Assembly (NCBI GenBank): GCA_037074615.1
Contig: JAYWLJ010000068.1
Location: 1 to 64,000 of the forward strand
Direction of reading: 5' to 3'
Origin: Leucaena leucocephala
Taxonomy: Eukaryota > Streptophyta > Magnoliopsida > Fabales > Fabaceae
DNA length: 64,000 bases
The notes below the pieces were generated by a model. It saw only the letters and a program-made list of their open reading frames with translations. It was not told where the DNA came from and ran no database searches. Shown here one piece after another: positions 46,967 through 59,182 of this stretch (positions within the stretch are counted from its first letter, which is position 1; every line of letters begins with the position of its first letter). A program made the translations under genes and the position numbers.

Positions 46967-49438
46967 TTATGTTGAAGCCGATCCAATCCATCTTCGCAAT
47001 TTAGCCTTTTTTATGACAGCAATCACGTACACTTTGTCATATGCCTCACTCCAGAACTTAAAGTAAGCATATCTCCATGATTTGTTGAAAAATAATAAGC
47101 AGCAAACTCCCCAAAATCCAGACATAAACCCCATAACCAAGCTAATGTACAACCCTTCCCTGAAAAGTTGATCATCATCTTCAAGACTTCCATGATCTTC
47201 ATCATCTCTCGCTTGCTTAGTCAGACATTTAGGGAGGGGAGCCCCACAGAGATGAACATTTCCCTCATAAGCAGACGCATCAAAGCTTTGAAGTTGAGTT
47301 CCGTGTGGGATTTCTCCACACAGATTATTGTATGATAAGTCCATTACACTAAGCCGATCTATATGTGCAAGTTCAGAAGGAATTCTTCCAAACAGATTAT
47401 TTCTTGACAGATCAAGAGAGTCCAATGATTCCAACCGTCCAATGCTTCCAGGGATTTCTCCATTGATCTTGTTTCTTGACAAGTTTAAGGAAACCAATCC
47501 GACAAGATCCATCATTTCGCTTGGAATTTCTCCGGTTAGCATGTTGTTGGAGAGATCAATACTCTTCACTAGCCCCAAAATGCTTTGATATTTAGATTCT
47601 TTGCCTTTCCACACCAGTGATGCACTATCTTCTAACAAATCATTGACTACCAACCCAAACACTATCACTCCGTTGAGACCACGGAATTCATTATCTGAAA
47701 CAGAATAACTTATGTCTACATCATCAGAGTTTGTTTTATTGGCCAAAGCAGAAAGATTGTTGAGGCATTTCGGTACACTTCCTGAGATGTTGTTCATGGA
47801 GAGATCAAGAATTTGAACTCGAGAAAGATGACAAATATTGGAGGGCAAACTCCCAGAAAACATGTTGTATCTCAGAATAAGTACACGCAACATTTTCAGT
47901 TCATCTCCAATCCAACTTGGAAATAATCCAGTGAAATTGTTTTGGGCAACATCGAATGTTTTAAGCAAAGTGCAATTTTTCAAAGTGGATGGTATTTCAC
48001 CCACAAATTTGTTGTTTGCAAAATGCAATGCTCGAATATGACTTAGGGTACCCATTGAATCAGGAATCTCTCCAAAGAGGTTATTATTTGCCACACTGAA
48101 AAAGATCAAGTATTCAAAATATTTCCAGCAATCAGGAAGGGTTCCAGACAATTGATTATTTGAGAGATCTAGAAAAGTTAAGAGTACAGTCTCATTTGGA
48201 CACAAGAAATCAGTAGCATCTGAAAATCTGTTATTAGATAAATCCAATGATATTAGTTTCGATAAATCGGGCGGAATTGGACCTTCAAACGAATTTGAGC
48301 TCAGATCCATTTCCAAGGTAGAGTAATTAGGTAGCACTGTGAAATTTCGAATCTTGCCAGCAATTTGGTTGTGAGAAATGTTTAACTTTTCTAAAGGAAG
48401 ATCCCAAAACCAATTTGGGATTGTGTCAGAAATTTCAGCATTTGAAATGTCCAACCAAGTACAATTTCGCTGACTTTGAAGCCATGTCGGAAAGCTGGGG
48501 CCCAATTTGCATGATGCTAACAAAAGTTCTCCAGCCTTGAAAGGGGGAACCCATTGACCGCTAACATTGAAGACCAAGTGATTAAAAGACAAGTCCAAGT
48601 GTTCCAACTTAGAGAGTCCTAAGAAATGAGTTTCAGAAACCACACCTTCCAAGTAATTATGTCCAATAACTAAATACCTGAGACTTGACAACTGTCCTAT
48701 TCTATTAGGTAAGGCTCCATTTAATTGATTCCCATAAAGCTCTAAAGTTTCCAGAGCAGAGAATTGAGAAAGATCTGGTAACGAGCCTACAATTTGATTA
48801 CCAGATAAACTCAAGAGTTGTAGGGAATTGTTAGCACACCTTAATGATTCAACAAAATCATCTAATCCACCACTCAGGTGGTTCCAACTTAGATCCAATG
48901 CCTGTAAACGGCATAAGTCCAAGGATTTGGGTAGCCCACCTTGAAGCTGATTTGAATGAAGATATAATAATTGCAAACGGGATAAATGTCGCAACTCATA
49001 AGGTATTCTGCCTTTGATATTCAAGAAGGAGAGATCCAGATATTTCAAATGGGTTAAAGAAGTAATGAATTTAGGGAATTCAGTGAGATCGAAACTATTG
49101 GAATTGAGATCCAAATATTTCAAATGGTGTAATTTAGCCAATGATGGAACTAGTGTACCTTGCAAGTCAAGACGTTGGAGATCAAGTTTAACAACATGAC
49201 CTCTTTGGTGGTTACACCAAACACCACGCCATTTGCAGCATTCTTTCTTGTTTTCTGAGCTTCCCCAAGAAGAAAGAAAGCCATTGCGATCAACAAAACC
49301 TTGTTTCAGAGCAAGCAGTGATTGTCTCTCACTCTCTATGCATCTCACAGAAGCATTGCCATCTTTCTGGTGGTTGAATGAAAGCACCGAAAGAACAAAA
49401 GAAGCATGAAGAAGGAGTAAAAGCTGTATTGTATTCAT
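46967..49438 (-). CDS. Receptor-like protein, EIX2/Cf type (copy B)
   Basis: A single-exon frame of 823 residues. A signal peptide (MNTIQLLLLLHASFVLSVLS) leads to an N-cap (CIESERQSLLALKQGFVDRNG, CCKWRGVWCNHQRGHVVKLDL). More than twenty leucine-rich repeats follow. The island contains ASLVWKGKESKYQ. After the last repeats come LCGAPLPKC, an acidic EDDDQ patch, a transmembrane helix at about 762-784 and a short tail of about 39 residues with no kinase. It is predicted to be a plasma-membrane immune receptor that needs a partner kinase; its ligand is unknown. The protein is clearly related to copy A but more divergent from it than copy C is. The ATG at 49,438 directly precedes the signal peptide. 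No frame lesion. Confidence 0.93.
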   Translation of the reverse strand: MNTIQLLLLLHASFVLSVLSFNHQKDGNASVRCIESERQSLLALKQGFVDRNGFLSSWGSSENKKECCKWRGVWCNHQRGHVVKLDLQRLDLQGTLVPSLAKLHHLKYLDLNSNSFDLTEFPKFITSLTHLKYLDLSFLNIKGRIPYELRHLSRLQLLYLHSNQLQGGLPKSLDLCRLQALDLSWNHLSGGLDDFVESLRCANNSLQLLSLSGNQIVGSLPDLSQFSALETLELYGNQLNGALPNRIGQLSSLRYLVIGHNYLEGVVSETHFLGLSKLEHLDLSFNHLVFNVSGQWVPPFKAGELLLASCKLGPSFPTWLQSQRNCTWLDISNAEISDTIPNWFWDLPLEKLNISHNQIAGKIRNFTVLPNYSTLEMDLSSNSFEGPIPPDLSKLISLDLSNNRFSDATDFLCPNETVLLTFLDLSNNQLSGTLPDCWKYFEYLIFFSVANNNLFGEIPDSMGTLSHIRALHFANNKFVGEIPSTLKNCTLLKTFDVAQNNFTGLFPSWIGDELKMLRVLILRYNMFSGSLPSNICHLSRVQILDLSMNNISGSVPKCLNNLSALANKTNSDDVDISYSVSDNEFRGLNGVIVFGLVVNDLLEDSASLVWKGKESKYQSILGLVKSIDLSNNMLTGEIPSEMMDLVGLVSLNLSRNKINGEIPGSIGRLESLDSLDLSRNNLFGRIPSELAHIDRLSVMDLSYNNLCGEIPHGTQLQSFDASAYEGNVHLCGAPLPKCLTKQARDDEDHGSLEDDDQLFREGLYISLVMGFMSGFWGVCCLLFFNKSWRYAYFKFWSEAYDKVYVIAVIKKAKLRRWIGSAST

Positions 49439-49488
49439 GATAATTCTGGACAGATTTCAAATTGAGAAGCAGTGAGCATGGAACCAAA

Positions 49489-49503
49489 GTATATATATAA
49501 TAT
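49489..49503 (-). promoter_or_regulatory. TATA box of receptor-like gene B
   Basis: TTATATATATACTTTGG on the minus strand, about 55 bases before the ATG at 49,438. That spacing implies a very short 5' leader. The site is seen directly; its function is inferred. Confidence 0.5.
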
Positions 49504-50563
49504 GCACGATGGGGATAAAACTCTCATTTCCACGTCCTCCACTCATAATTGTTTCATGGCGTGTGAGAAACTCAAGCGGCTCTTTTCTATATTGTTGGGA
49601 AGATTTAAGTGGGATTAATTAGAAACAATTATGATTTATATTTAATTTGTGATTTATTCAAACAAAACTTGTATTGAAAAAGAAATTAATAATATTAATG
49701 CAGACATTTTTGAAAGTCGAATAAATTGCACTCAGTAGCTCAATACGAAAGTGTCATTTGAGTGCTTCCTTTTAAGTGGAAGACTTTTACATTAATGGAC
49801 GTGGACTTGGAAATACCAAAGTGGATGTTACAGTGTTCTAAATGTGTTCTCCCCCCACCCCCAAAAAAAAAAACAAGAAGAAGAGCTGGCTAGTTTGAAA
49901 AATGCTGCCAAAGTTTTGAAACTCAGTGACCAAATAGCAAGCTACAGAGATTGTACAACACGTTTTCTACCAAATCATAATTACAAAAGTTGCAAGGAAT
50001 GACTTGTATTAGATGTAATTATGATGAATGAATTAGCGATATTGAAACCGAAAACGATATCTAAAAACTGAACCACGAACTCATACGCATTAATTGACCT
50101 CCACAACACATACATGCGTTTAATTAATTATTTTTGCAAACTAAACTTCAAAATATGAAAACATCCAACAGTCGTTTCTAAACAGATGATCAGGCAATCT
50201 TGTGCAGCAGCAGCAGCAACTCCAGGCAAGAGCTACATAATTTGTAGAACAAATTAAATCAACTTATTAGCCACATTCTTTTAAAATCAAATTTCTTAAT
50301 ATATGCGTATGGAAACTTTTATTTATAATTATATTTAAAATACATTTTTACTGTTCATTAACCAAGTGGCCAAAACATTTAGCTGTTGATTGCAACCTTC
50401 TTTTTTTGGGCTGGGGACTAATTCTCTACAAAAGATCATATCTTACCATCTTGGTACACCAATTATACATGTGAGAAGCAATTATCAATTCACTGCAGAA
50501 AGAAAGGAAGGAAGCTGATGAGAACGAATATATATAAGAGAGAAATACATTTATTAATTACCT
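49504..50563. other. Intergenic DNA, includes the duplicated 3' flank of copy C
   Basis: About 50,185-50,563 resembles the 3' flank of copy A (about 40,570-40,940). Shared words include GATCAGGCAA, CTTGTGCA, CTCCAGGCAAGA, TAATTTGTAGAACAAATTA and AGCAATTATCAATTCACTGCA. The rest is A/T-rich without a gene. Confidence 0.55.
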
Positions 50564-52910
50564 TCAAGTTGAAACTCTCTTCCACCTGCACAATTTGGCC
50601 ACATTTATAGCAACGACCAAGTACACTTTGTCATATATCACTTGCTAACCTAAAATAGGCATATCTGAAGGACTTGTTGAGAAATACTAAGCTGCAAATT
50701 CCCCATAATCGTGTCCAAAATCCGATAGGCAAGCTGATAAAGAAACCTCGAGTGAAAAATGGTTCATCTTCTACAGAATTTTCATCATTTGAATGATGCC
50801 TTGTGGGACATTTTGGAAGGGGAGTACCACATAGATGAGCATTTCACTCATAAGCTGAGGGATCAAAGCTTTGCAGTTGAGTGCCATGTGGAATTTCTCC
50901 TGACAAGTCTTGTGATATAAGTCCATCACGCTCAGACGATCCTCTTGTGAAAGTTCTGAAGGAACGTGTCCAGACAACTTGTTCCTTGACAAATCAAGAA
51001 CGTCCAATGACTTTAGTTGTACAATGGTGGTAGGGATTTGTCCACTAAGCATATTTCTTGGAATGTTTAAGGAAACCTATCCAACAATACCCATAACTTC
51101 AATTGGAATTTCTCCCATTAACATATGTTGCTAGAGAGATCAATACTTTTAACTAAACTCAATATACTTTGGTATTTGGACACCTTACCTTTCCATACCA
51201 GCGATGCAATATCTTCTATTGATAAAGGGAATAGAAACATATGATCAACTGAGTCAGAATCAAAACTTATTGTTGCGTCAAAATTTGTTTGATTCGCCAA
51301 AGCAGAAAGATGGTTTAGGCACCTTGGCAAACTTCCAGAGATATTATTCATAGAAATATCCAGGATTTGAACTTGAGAGAGATTACAAATATTGGCTGGC
51401 AAGCTCCCAGAGATCATATTGGATCTCAAAACAAATACACGTAGCTTCTTAAGTCTATCCCCAATCCAACTTGGAATTAATCCCAACAAATCATTTTGCA
51501 CAGCATAAAAAACCTCTAGCTTCGTGCATTTATTCATTGACAAAGGTATTTCACCAGAAAATTTTTTGAATCCTAAATGTAAGGATTGTATATTTATCAA
51601 TGAACCCACTGAAGTTGGAATTTTTCCAAAGAGGCTACTGTTTGCAACATCAAGAAAGACTACTGATTCAAAATATTTCCAACAATCTGAAAGCACTCCA
51701 GATAATTGACTATTTGAGAGATCCAACATGAGTAATTTCACGCTCTTGTTTGGACATAATAAAGTGCTAGCATCTGTGAATTTGTTATTAGATAGATCCA
51801 AAAGCACTAGCAGTATATGTGATAAATTTGATGTAATTGACCCTTCAAACAAATTTGAGCTAAAATCCACAGTAGAAACATGATTTTGGGCTTGGACATT
51901 TTGCATGTCCCCCATAATTTGGTTGTGTGAAAGGTTCACGTATCGAAATGTCAAATCCCAGAACTAGCTTGGCATTGTATCAGAAATTTCAGCATTCGAA
52001 ATATCTAAGGAAGAGCATGACTTTTGTGTCAGAAGCCATGTTGGAAAGCCAGGGCCCAACTTACATGATGCTAAACTAATGTAGACTAACTGAAAAGGGG
52101 GAACCCAATCTGGGCTGATTTTAATTGCCAAATAATTAAAAGATAAGGACAAGCTTTCTAGCTGATAGAGTCTCAAGAAATGAGTTTCAGATATGACACC
52201 TTGCAAGAAATTATGACGAATATATAACTTCCTTAGCTTTGACAACAATCCAATGCTGTCATTTAGAGTTCCATTGAGTTTACTGTAGCTGAGATAAAAA
52301 TTTTCCAAAATTGAGAAGTGCGAAAAATTCGGTATTGATCCTGCGAATCGATTACAAGATAAATCTAATCTTTGTAGTGATATGTTGGAACAATGTCTGA
52401 ATGATGCAACAAAATCATCCAACTGGCCACTCAAGGAGTTTCCAGATAGATACAACTCTGCCAGGTTGCATAGAGCCATGGAATTGGTTAAGTTTCCTTT
52501 CAAATTTGTGTAAGAGAGATCGAGATATTGCAATCTATTTAACGAAAGAATGAAGGTTGGGAATTGAGTTGGAGTGAAATTATTGTCACGAAGGTTCAAA
52601 TAAGTCAAATGATGCAATTCAGCTAATGATGGAGAGATTCTACCTTCCAAATCGCAGCCAAGAAGATCGAATCCAACCACATGGCCCGTTCGATTGTCAC
52701 AGGAAACATGATCCCATATGCAACAATCAGTCTGGTTCCTGCAGTTCCCCAAGAAGAGAGGCAGCCATAGGGATCTACAAAGTTACGTTTGAGAGAAACA
52801 AGAGTCTTTCATTCTCTCTGTAATTCACAGTAGAGTTGCCCAACTGCAAGTTCCCCGCAAAAGTGCAGCAAAAGCACAAGGCACGCCACAAACAACTTCG
52901 TATCTACCAT
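50564..52910 (-). pseudogene. Receptor-like protein pseudogene (copy C, paralog of A)
   Basis: This is a full-length paralog of copy A, from ATG at 52,910 (MVDTKLFVACLVLLLHFCGE) to a family-typical end (CRWKR...ST, stop at 50,564). It is broken in several places: TGA at 52,809-52,811; a one-base deletion near 52,738; TAG at 51,964-51,966 in place of a conserved Trp codon; a two-base insertion near 51,122; and TGA at 50,844-50,846. Open segments of 262, 278 and 93 codons remain between the lesions. A leucine-rich repeat deletion relative to copy A is also apparent near 52,480. It cannot make a full receptor. Repeats plus the ASLVWKGK island identify the family. Confidence 0.9.
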
Positions 52911-53190
52911 CCTTAGTTATGTCGTGGATACAGAATGATGCCAATGTGAGAAAACAAGCAACACAAGGCCAAGTATTTATGGCCAAGTTTATGTCTTCCG
53001 TGAAAAGGACATTGATATTGTTGGCGGATTCAGACTCTGAATATGACTTCAGAATAAATAATGACATACCCACTTCATTTCATTCAAAGGAGCCGTAACC
53101 AAGCGTGTCGCTTCTTGTTGATCTTTTATTGTTTTTGGCTTCTCTTGTTGTTACTGTGAGAAAGCAACGAACTTATAGAGTTATCAACCT

Positions 53191-53385
53191 TATTTAATAT
53201 AAAAATTAGTTAATTAAAATTAAATAAATTAATTAATTTTAACATAATTTAACCTTATAAATTTATATTATATATTTTTTAATTTATCTAAATTAATTAA
53301 ATAACTCTTATTTACTTATAATTAATTTATTTAATTTTATTAATCTACAAAAAAATTAATTTTTATATTAAAAATTAAATAAGTA
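53191..53385. mobile_element. Small foldback MITE
   Basis: The left arm TTATTTAATATAAAAATTAGTT faces the right arm AATTTTTATATTAAAAATTAAATAAG in inverted orientation, over about 195 bp of A/T-rich DNA. Family not assigned. Confidence 0.4.
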
Positions 53386-53399
53386 TTATTTTGTTCTCC

Positions 53400-54060
53400 T
53401 TTTTTTTTAATGCCATAAACGTCTGTTAATGTTGGAAATTAGAGACATTGGATCCCTGTGAAGGGACTGGGCATCACGTGTTATAATATACATGGAGAAA
53501 GATTTGAAATCATTTACTACATCTACATCTGCATGATGTCATTCTAACTTAATTTTATTTTTATATTTTTTTTAAAAAAAAATTAATAACTCAAAACTAT
53601 GTTATTTTGTATTTTTATGTATCTGGTAGTTAGTTTTTCTTTAGTGTTACATACATGTATATATCAAATAAACCCTCGTTGGACTTATTTTCAACTTTTA
53701 TATAATTTAATGTAAGTCTTTTTATGGGCAAGCATTTTTTGGACTGGGATAGATATTCTTTAACATTCTTACGTATAAATTTTACATGTACGAGATAAAT
53801 AAATATTATTTAAAATATTTTATTTTTAATACATATTCTTTAAATAGTTTTATTTTACACATCGCTTGCCCTTGGGCGTATTTCAATATTTTTTCTTTTG
53901 GAGGAACAACTGCGTTTTGGATATAAAGTTAGTAAAGAGGATATTCGGCATAGATGCTACCAATCAGATTATGAGAGGCATCCACATGGAGTGTGGGGGC
54001 GCTGTACGAGATCACAGCCGAGCAAAGCCAAGAGGGCCTCATCCTCTAGAGCTCTTCCCT
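53400..54060. other. Intergenic DNA upstream of the DUF2470 gene
   Basis: A/T-rich to about 53,860, then more complex. The short frame at 53,866-54,072 matches nothing recognisable. Confidence 0.45.
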
Positions 54061-54064
54061 GTTA

Positions 54065-54451
54065 GGGACTGAAAAAAATGCTTCCGGATAATATCATACT
54101 CTTCACAAGTTGAACGCCCGACGATGATGATAATTGAACCAACCATGGCCACCCGATTCTCCGCCCCCGGCGTACCTCGTACTCCCTCTCTCTCGTGATC
54201 TCTGAACCCTTTTCTTTGCTCATTTGTATTTTGCCAAATGCTTTCGTTGCTTCGCTGATTGCGGATAAGCCTCTGAAAGCTGCCATGGTTGAGACGGCAA
54301 CATCAGCAAGTTAGCTTTATGCTATGTTATAGTCTTCAGTCTTCACAGCTCAAAGTCTAGTCTATCCTGCATTGAGCATTCTCTTGGGTGTCAAAAATGG
54401 AGAAGTGATAATTGTATTCTGACATATTCCTCTTTTGTAGATAACCGTTCA
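54065..54451 (+). promoter_or_regulatory. 5' leader / uncertain start region of the DUF2470 gene
   Basis: CT-rich leader-like sequence (CTCCCTCTCTCTCGTGATC near 54,182) precedes an ATG at 54,285, which opens MVETATSAS and then stops. From 54,293 a different frame stays open into the first clear exon, but has no ATG until 54,452. Either translation starts at 54,452, or a frame disruption separates the true start from the rest. Confidence 0.4.
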
Positions 54452-57400
54452 ATGTGGAGCACGGATGATGTGAACGGGCTAGTCCATGCGGCTTCCTCCC
54501 ATATTGCTCGTGCCTGCAGTCTTGACTCGCCATGGTACTCAAACTTCACTCTCTGCTTGTGACTTATTGTCCTCCTGACTATGTGCCCATGTTAATTTGA
54601 AAATTCAGTCTTGAAAGATTGAAACTTAAATGAATAAGGGCTGAAAAGTAGTGCTATCTCAACTTATTTCAAGTTTCTTCATAAAATAAGGATCAAACAT
54701 AACAGATGAGAACTCATACTAAACAGTCCCAGGAAAGAAATTTCCTTTGAGAAACTTATCATGGAAGAAGCCAATGAGCTTGGTGGTCAAACTTTTTGTT
54801 GATTAGACTGACTCGTTGAACTAATTGGACCATGTCTTCAGCCATGTAGAATGGCACTTGCCTACCTTTTCATGGTTTTTGTTAAAGCTTCTTGAAAACG
54901 TGGTGATGATTATGGTTTCGTAAAACTTAAGAGTTTGAACTATCGTATCTTTACCCCATAACGTTCTGGTTAAAAATTTGCGTACCTTTCATTTATAGCA
55001 GAACAAAATTTTATCGGAGGGAAATTATAATGGAGACTATAAATGCACAGGGGTCGAAGTAAAAAGTCCACTGGGACTCTCTTCACCAGACGGAACAAAT
55101 TTGTAATGAATAGAATTCAAGCATCAGCTGATGGTCCTGTAGAGCCAAATGGAAAGCCATCTTATCATCCATTTGAGGAATATGCTAGTCCAGCGTTAGA
55201 GAATGGTGGAGATGCCAGACTTACTACAGCAGAAACAAGTAGGACAATTATTGAGGTATTTTTCCCCCTTCGTTAGATGATGGCATACAGGATTGAACTT
55301 AGGAGGTGAGGTGAGGTGAACTACTAGAATAAAATGAAGCTAGAAAAGTTATCAAGGCGCTAAATTTATTAGCTTTGCCAATAGATGAAGTAATTTGAAA
55401 AAAAGATAGAAAATGAATTTTGGTACACAAAGGCTTGTATAGATTATATAGTTTACATGAAGAGAGAAAGAATAATCTATCTATTTGAACATAATGATGG
55501 TTAAGACTCTATTCCCTTCATATAGTATATGCACTTGAAGCATTAATTATGATGATTGTAGACATAGATTCAAAGATCATTTGTTTCTATGAAATTTGGA
55601 TCAAGACCAAGATTGTGGAAAATTTTCTTTAGCCTTATCATTATCATCCTTATGATATAACTCATAATGCAAAGCAGATAATGATTTGGTTGGCCTTTTT
55701 CAGATTAACAGTAAGGCAACAGTACTGTTCTCAAGCTTGATCAACAATGAAGCTCATGAAAATATTATTTGGCCAGATATACCCTATTTGACTGATGAGC
55801 ATGGAAGTAAGTGGAGTCAAGATGTTTGTCATTTATGCAGACTTGTAAATTTTCTTATGTTCTGATGGCTCAACCATTCATTAAAAGCTGTTCATTGCAG
55901 ATATATACTTTCAAGTGAAGAGCGGTGAAGATATTTTCCAATCGCTAACTTCAGAAAATAACTTTGTGGTATGGACAATTTTCTCTCTCCCTCCTTTTCT
56001 TTTTCTTCTTCTTTTTTTAAATGTCTAGAAAATGCCTAAGCATTTAATTTTTTACCTAAATTTGCATGTAAGCATACCTAGAGCCCTCTCAATCTCTTTA
56101 TCCTTTTCTCTTGCGTAGTGGAAAATTTAGCTTTGTTAGTTGTTACTGTGCTTATTTGAATTAATGTGGATTGCCTGGTGTGGAAACTTTGTGTTTGGCC
56201 TCCAGTATTGAGAAGGCCACCTAGACGTTTGTGAGGTTCAATTCTTACCTAGCCATTTTATAAGAACAATAGTAAACACAGGAATAGGTTGCTTCGTTTG
56301 AAGTCATTATAAATTCTGGCACTTTAACAATGTGACAACTCTTACAAAAGAAAAGGTCACAGTTACAAGATTTAATGCCCTAGTTATTATATGAAAATCA
56401 TTTTATGAACCAGAGATTATATATGGTCAAGATCTTGGATGCTATAGTCTATCATAATCAGCAAAACACAAAAATGCAATCATTTGGGCTTCAAGTTTAA
56501 CAATCGTTTTATATTCTCATTATATGGCTTCTTGTTCGTCCTTATACAGCATGCAACACAAATGATCGTGCCCTGTCTTACATTATTCCTTGAGTATATT
56601 CAAATGCTTGGGAGATTATATTAATCACTCACTTTTCGTTTCTTCCTTCCATTCAACCTCATGACTCTATATTTAATTTGCATCTTTAATCTTTACCACA
56701 TTATAGTTTTGTAATCATGCTTACTGTTCTGTAAGCTGCAGCAAGTCATTGGTGGTGTGGACTTACCATGGAAATTATCGTGCCCTGTCTTACATTATTC
56801 CTTGAATATATTTAAATGCTTGGGAGATTATATTAATCACTCACTTTTCGTTTCTTCCTTCCATTCAACCTCATGACTCTATATTTAATTTGCGTCTTTA
56901 ATCTTTACCACAATATAGTTTTGTAATCATGCTTACTGTTCTGTAAGCTGCAGCAAGTCATTGTTGGTGTGGATACCATGGAAATGATTGATGAGATGGA
57001 CTTATCAGGTCCTTCGGAAATTGACTTTGGGATTGAAGAATTTGATGATCAAGATAGCAGTGATGTAGAGGACAATGATGAAGAGGATGAAGATGAAGAT
57101 GGGAATGATGATTATGATTCGGTTGGTTTTAGTTTTCAAATGTGCTTCTGACCTATAGAGTCATTTCTTAATATAAGTATAACTATAAACATCGTCAGTT
57201 CTTGTTTGCAGGAATGGGTTGCAGTTCTTTCAGATGAGGATGATCAAGATAATGCTGATGAGACACTTGAAGGATGGGCCAAATTGGAGACTATGCATTC
57301 TTATTCTGATCCAATGTATTTCGCCAAAAAGTTGGCAGAGGTAAATTTTAAAGAGAGTTTACTATATTAAGGAGCTTGGTACCTTTAAGATGATAGGACA

Positions 57401-59182
57401 GTAACTTTTGCAATCTTTAGAAACTTGTCTGTTGCAATTATACATGGACTTATGGTACTCAATTAAATATATCTGTATATTTTTTTTATCATTTAGATTG
57501 CTTCTGGGGATCCAATAGATTGGATGGAACAGCCTCCAGCTTGCCTAGCTATCCAAGGTCTGTTAAGACCCGCTTTCATTGAAGAACAATCTGTCATACA
57601 GAAGCATTTATCTACCAATCTGTCCAGTAATACTGACAAGAATGAACCCAAAGATAATGGTGGAGAAAATCTTGGTGTGATTAATGGTCAAGTGCATAAT
57701 TCACCGTCATCCAGAGATAATGCATCCCAGGTGGAGAATAGTGATAATAGTGATAGTCCTGCCAATGTGACTTCATTTTTCAAACTGGAAATGGTCAAGA
57801 TTCAGCTCTTTTCAGCCCAAGGACATCCGGTATGTTTGTGGACTTGTATCTTTTTGCATTTGATTGCTGATTGCCAAGTTGTTTATAGACTAGTACTATG
57901 AATTTGGGCATACATCAGATTAGGCACTTTGTATACGGTCACCAATGCTTGTGTTTCACTTGTTATGTTTTTACACGTCTACAAGTTGTTCAGATCTATC
58001 GTTTAGTTGCTATGTAATGTACATGAACTTAATCATGTGTTATTTAACAAGTCAACAATGAAGATCCTATTTGCTACCCTAGAGTATAAAATGAGGCGTT
58101 ACTTGTTAAGTTTGGGTTAAAATTGGTAATCGGACGACTGTTTTCTATGGCCTGTCTACAGTTTTGCTAAGTTGCTTATTCCAATTCTCTGTAGACTGAT
58201 CTCGAAGTAGAAGACTACATGAAAGCTCAACCTGATGCGATTGCTCACTCAGCTTCTAAGATCATATCTCGTGTGAAAGCTGATGGTGAAAAGACCGCAC
58301 AAGCCTTGAAGTCTCTCTGCTGGAGATGTAAGGGCATACAAGTGGAGGTAATACCTAACTCTTTGAATAATTTCCCCTGACTTCTCTCATGCCATACATG
58401 ATTGCCATAAATGCTTTTCACTGATACTTTAAGCTATCTATTCAACTAGAGAGAAATATGCAATTTCTTGTATATCAAGAGAACATAAGAATGACTAAAC
58501 CATTTATGCAATTTATTAGATCCCTTGTCATCCGTTCACATTTAAAGCATTTTTTGCTTAACATATGCACATATATCATGTGTTTTCGCTGTCGATGATT
58601 TCTCTTGGTTGAAATGCAGGAAGCACAACTTATCTGTGTGGACTCCCTTGGATTTGACCTACGGGTTTGCTCAGGAACTCAAGTTCAAACACTGAGATTT
58701 GCGTTTAAGAAAAGGGTACATCAGATGTTTTCTATGCTACGCATTCTATCTCCATTTTATAGTTATTCCGTGCATTATCCCTCCAAACCAACAAATTCGA
58801 GTCAGGTGATGTCGTAAGTCATTAAAAGTAATCTTTTGAGCCCACTGAACAACTTGTAATGTTTTCAAATGTCTACACTGTATGGAATCAGTTTCGGTGC
58901 TCATCTCTCTACGCTGTGATGAGTTACTGGTCCGTCTTCTCGTTGCGAGGGTTCAAAAGATAGTTGTGATGCTAGGTGCAACTGGGGAATTCTTCTTGGG
59001 ATGTTGACCTCACACATATTTCACATATTCACATTCTCCTGTGTTAATTTTCCAGATACTAACTGCCATCTTTGCAGGCCAATTCCGAGTACAGTGCTGA
59101 GAGACAACTCAATGATTTACTCTTTCCCAGAAGTCAGCAAAAGCAGCAAAAAATGAAGCAAACACATCAAAACGAAAGTTAA
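54452..59182 (+). CDS. At3g49140-like protein with DUF2470 domain
   Basis: Ten exons in phase: 54452-54534, 55051-55255, 55704-55806, 55901-55968, 56954-57121, 57212-57340, 57497-57829, 58195-58347, 58620-58715 and 59078-59182, giving 480 residues from the Met chosen here. Recognisable blocks are KPSYHPFEEY, TTAETSRTIIEINSKATV, HENIIWPDIPYLTDEHGNIY, an Asp/Glu-rich tract (about 178-208), SDPMYFAKKLAE and GDPIDWMEQPPACLAIQGL. A C-terminal DUF2470 region lies at about 365-470 (QPDAIAHSASKIISRVKADG, CVDSLGFDLRVCSG). The family is often mislabelled as pentatricopeptide-repeat proteins. Related heme-oxygenase-like and FMN-split-barrel proteins carry DUF2470 in plastids, so a plastid location is plausible. 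The biochemical role is unknown. The start is uncertain, and a 212-bp duplication copies the fifth exon's acceptor. Confidence 0.85.
56565..56988 (+). repeat. 212-bp tandem duplication across an intron/exon junction
   Basis: 56,565-56,776 and 56,777-56,988 are near-identical tandem copies. Both contain ATCGTGCCCTGTCTTACATT or its truncated form, CATTCAACCTCATGACTC and the acceptor GTAAGCTGCAG|CAAGTCATT. The second copy feeds the functional exon at 56,954. The first copy's pseudo-exon starts at 56,742 and differs by a few bases, including a 2-bp difference after GTGTGGA. Confidence 0.9.

Noticed and set aside
41179..49199. Plus-strand frames inside the receptor-like genes
   Set aside because: Antisense shadows of long leucine-rich repeat coding regions.
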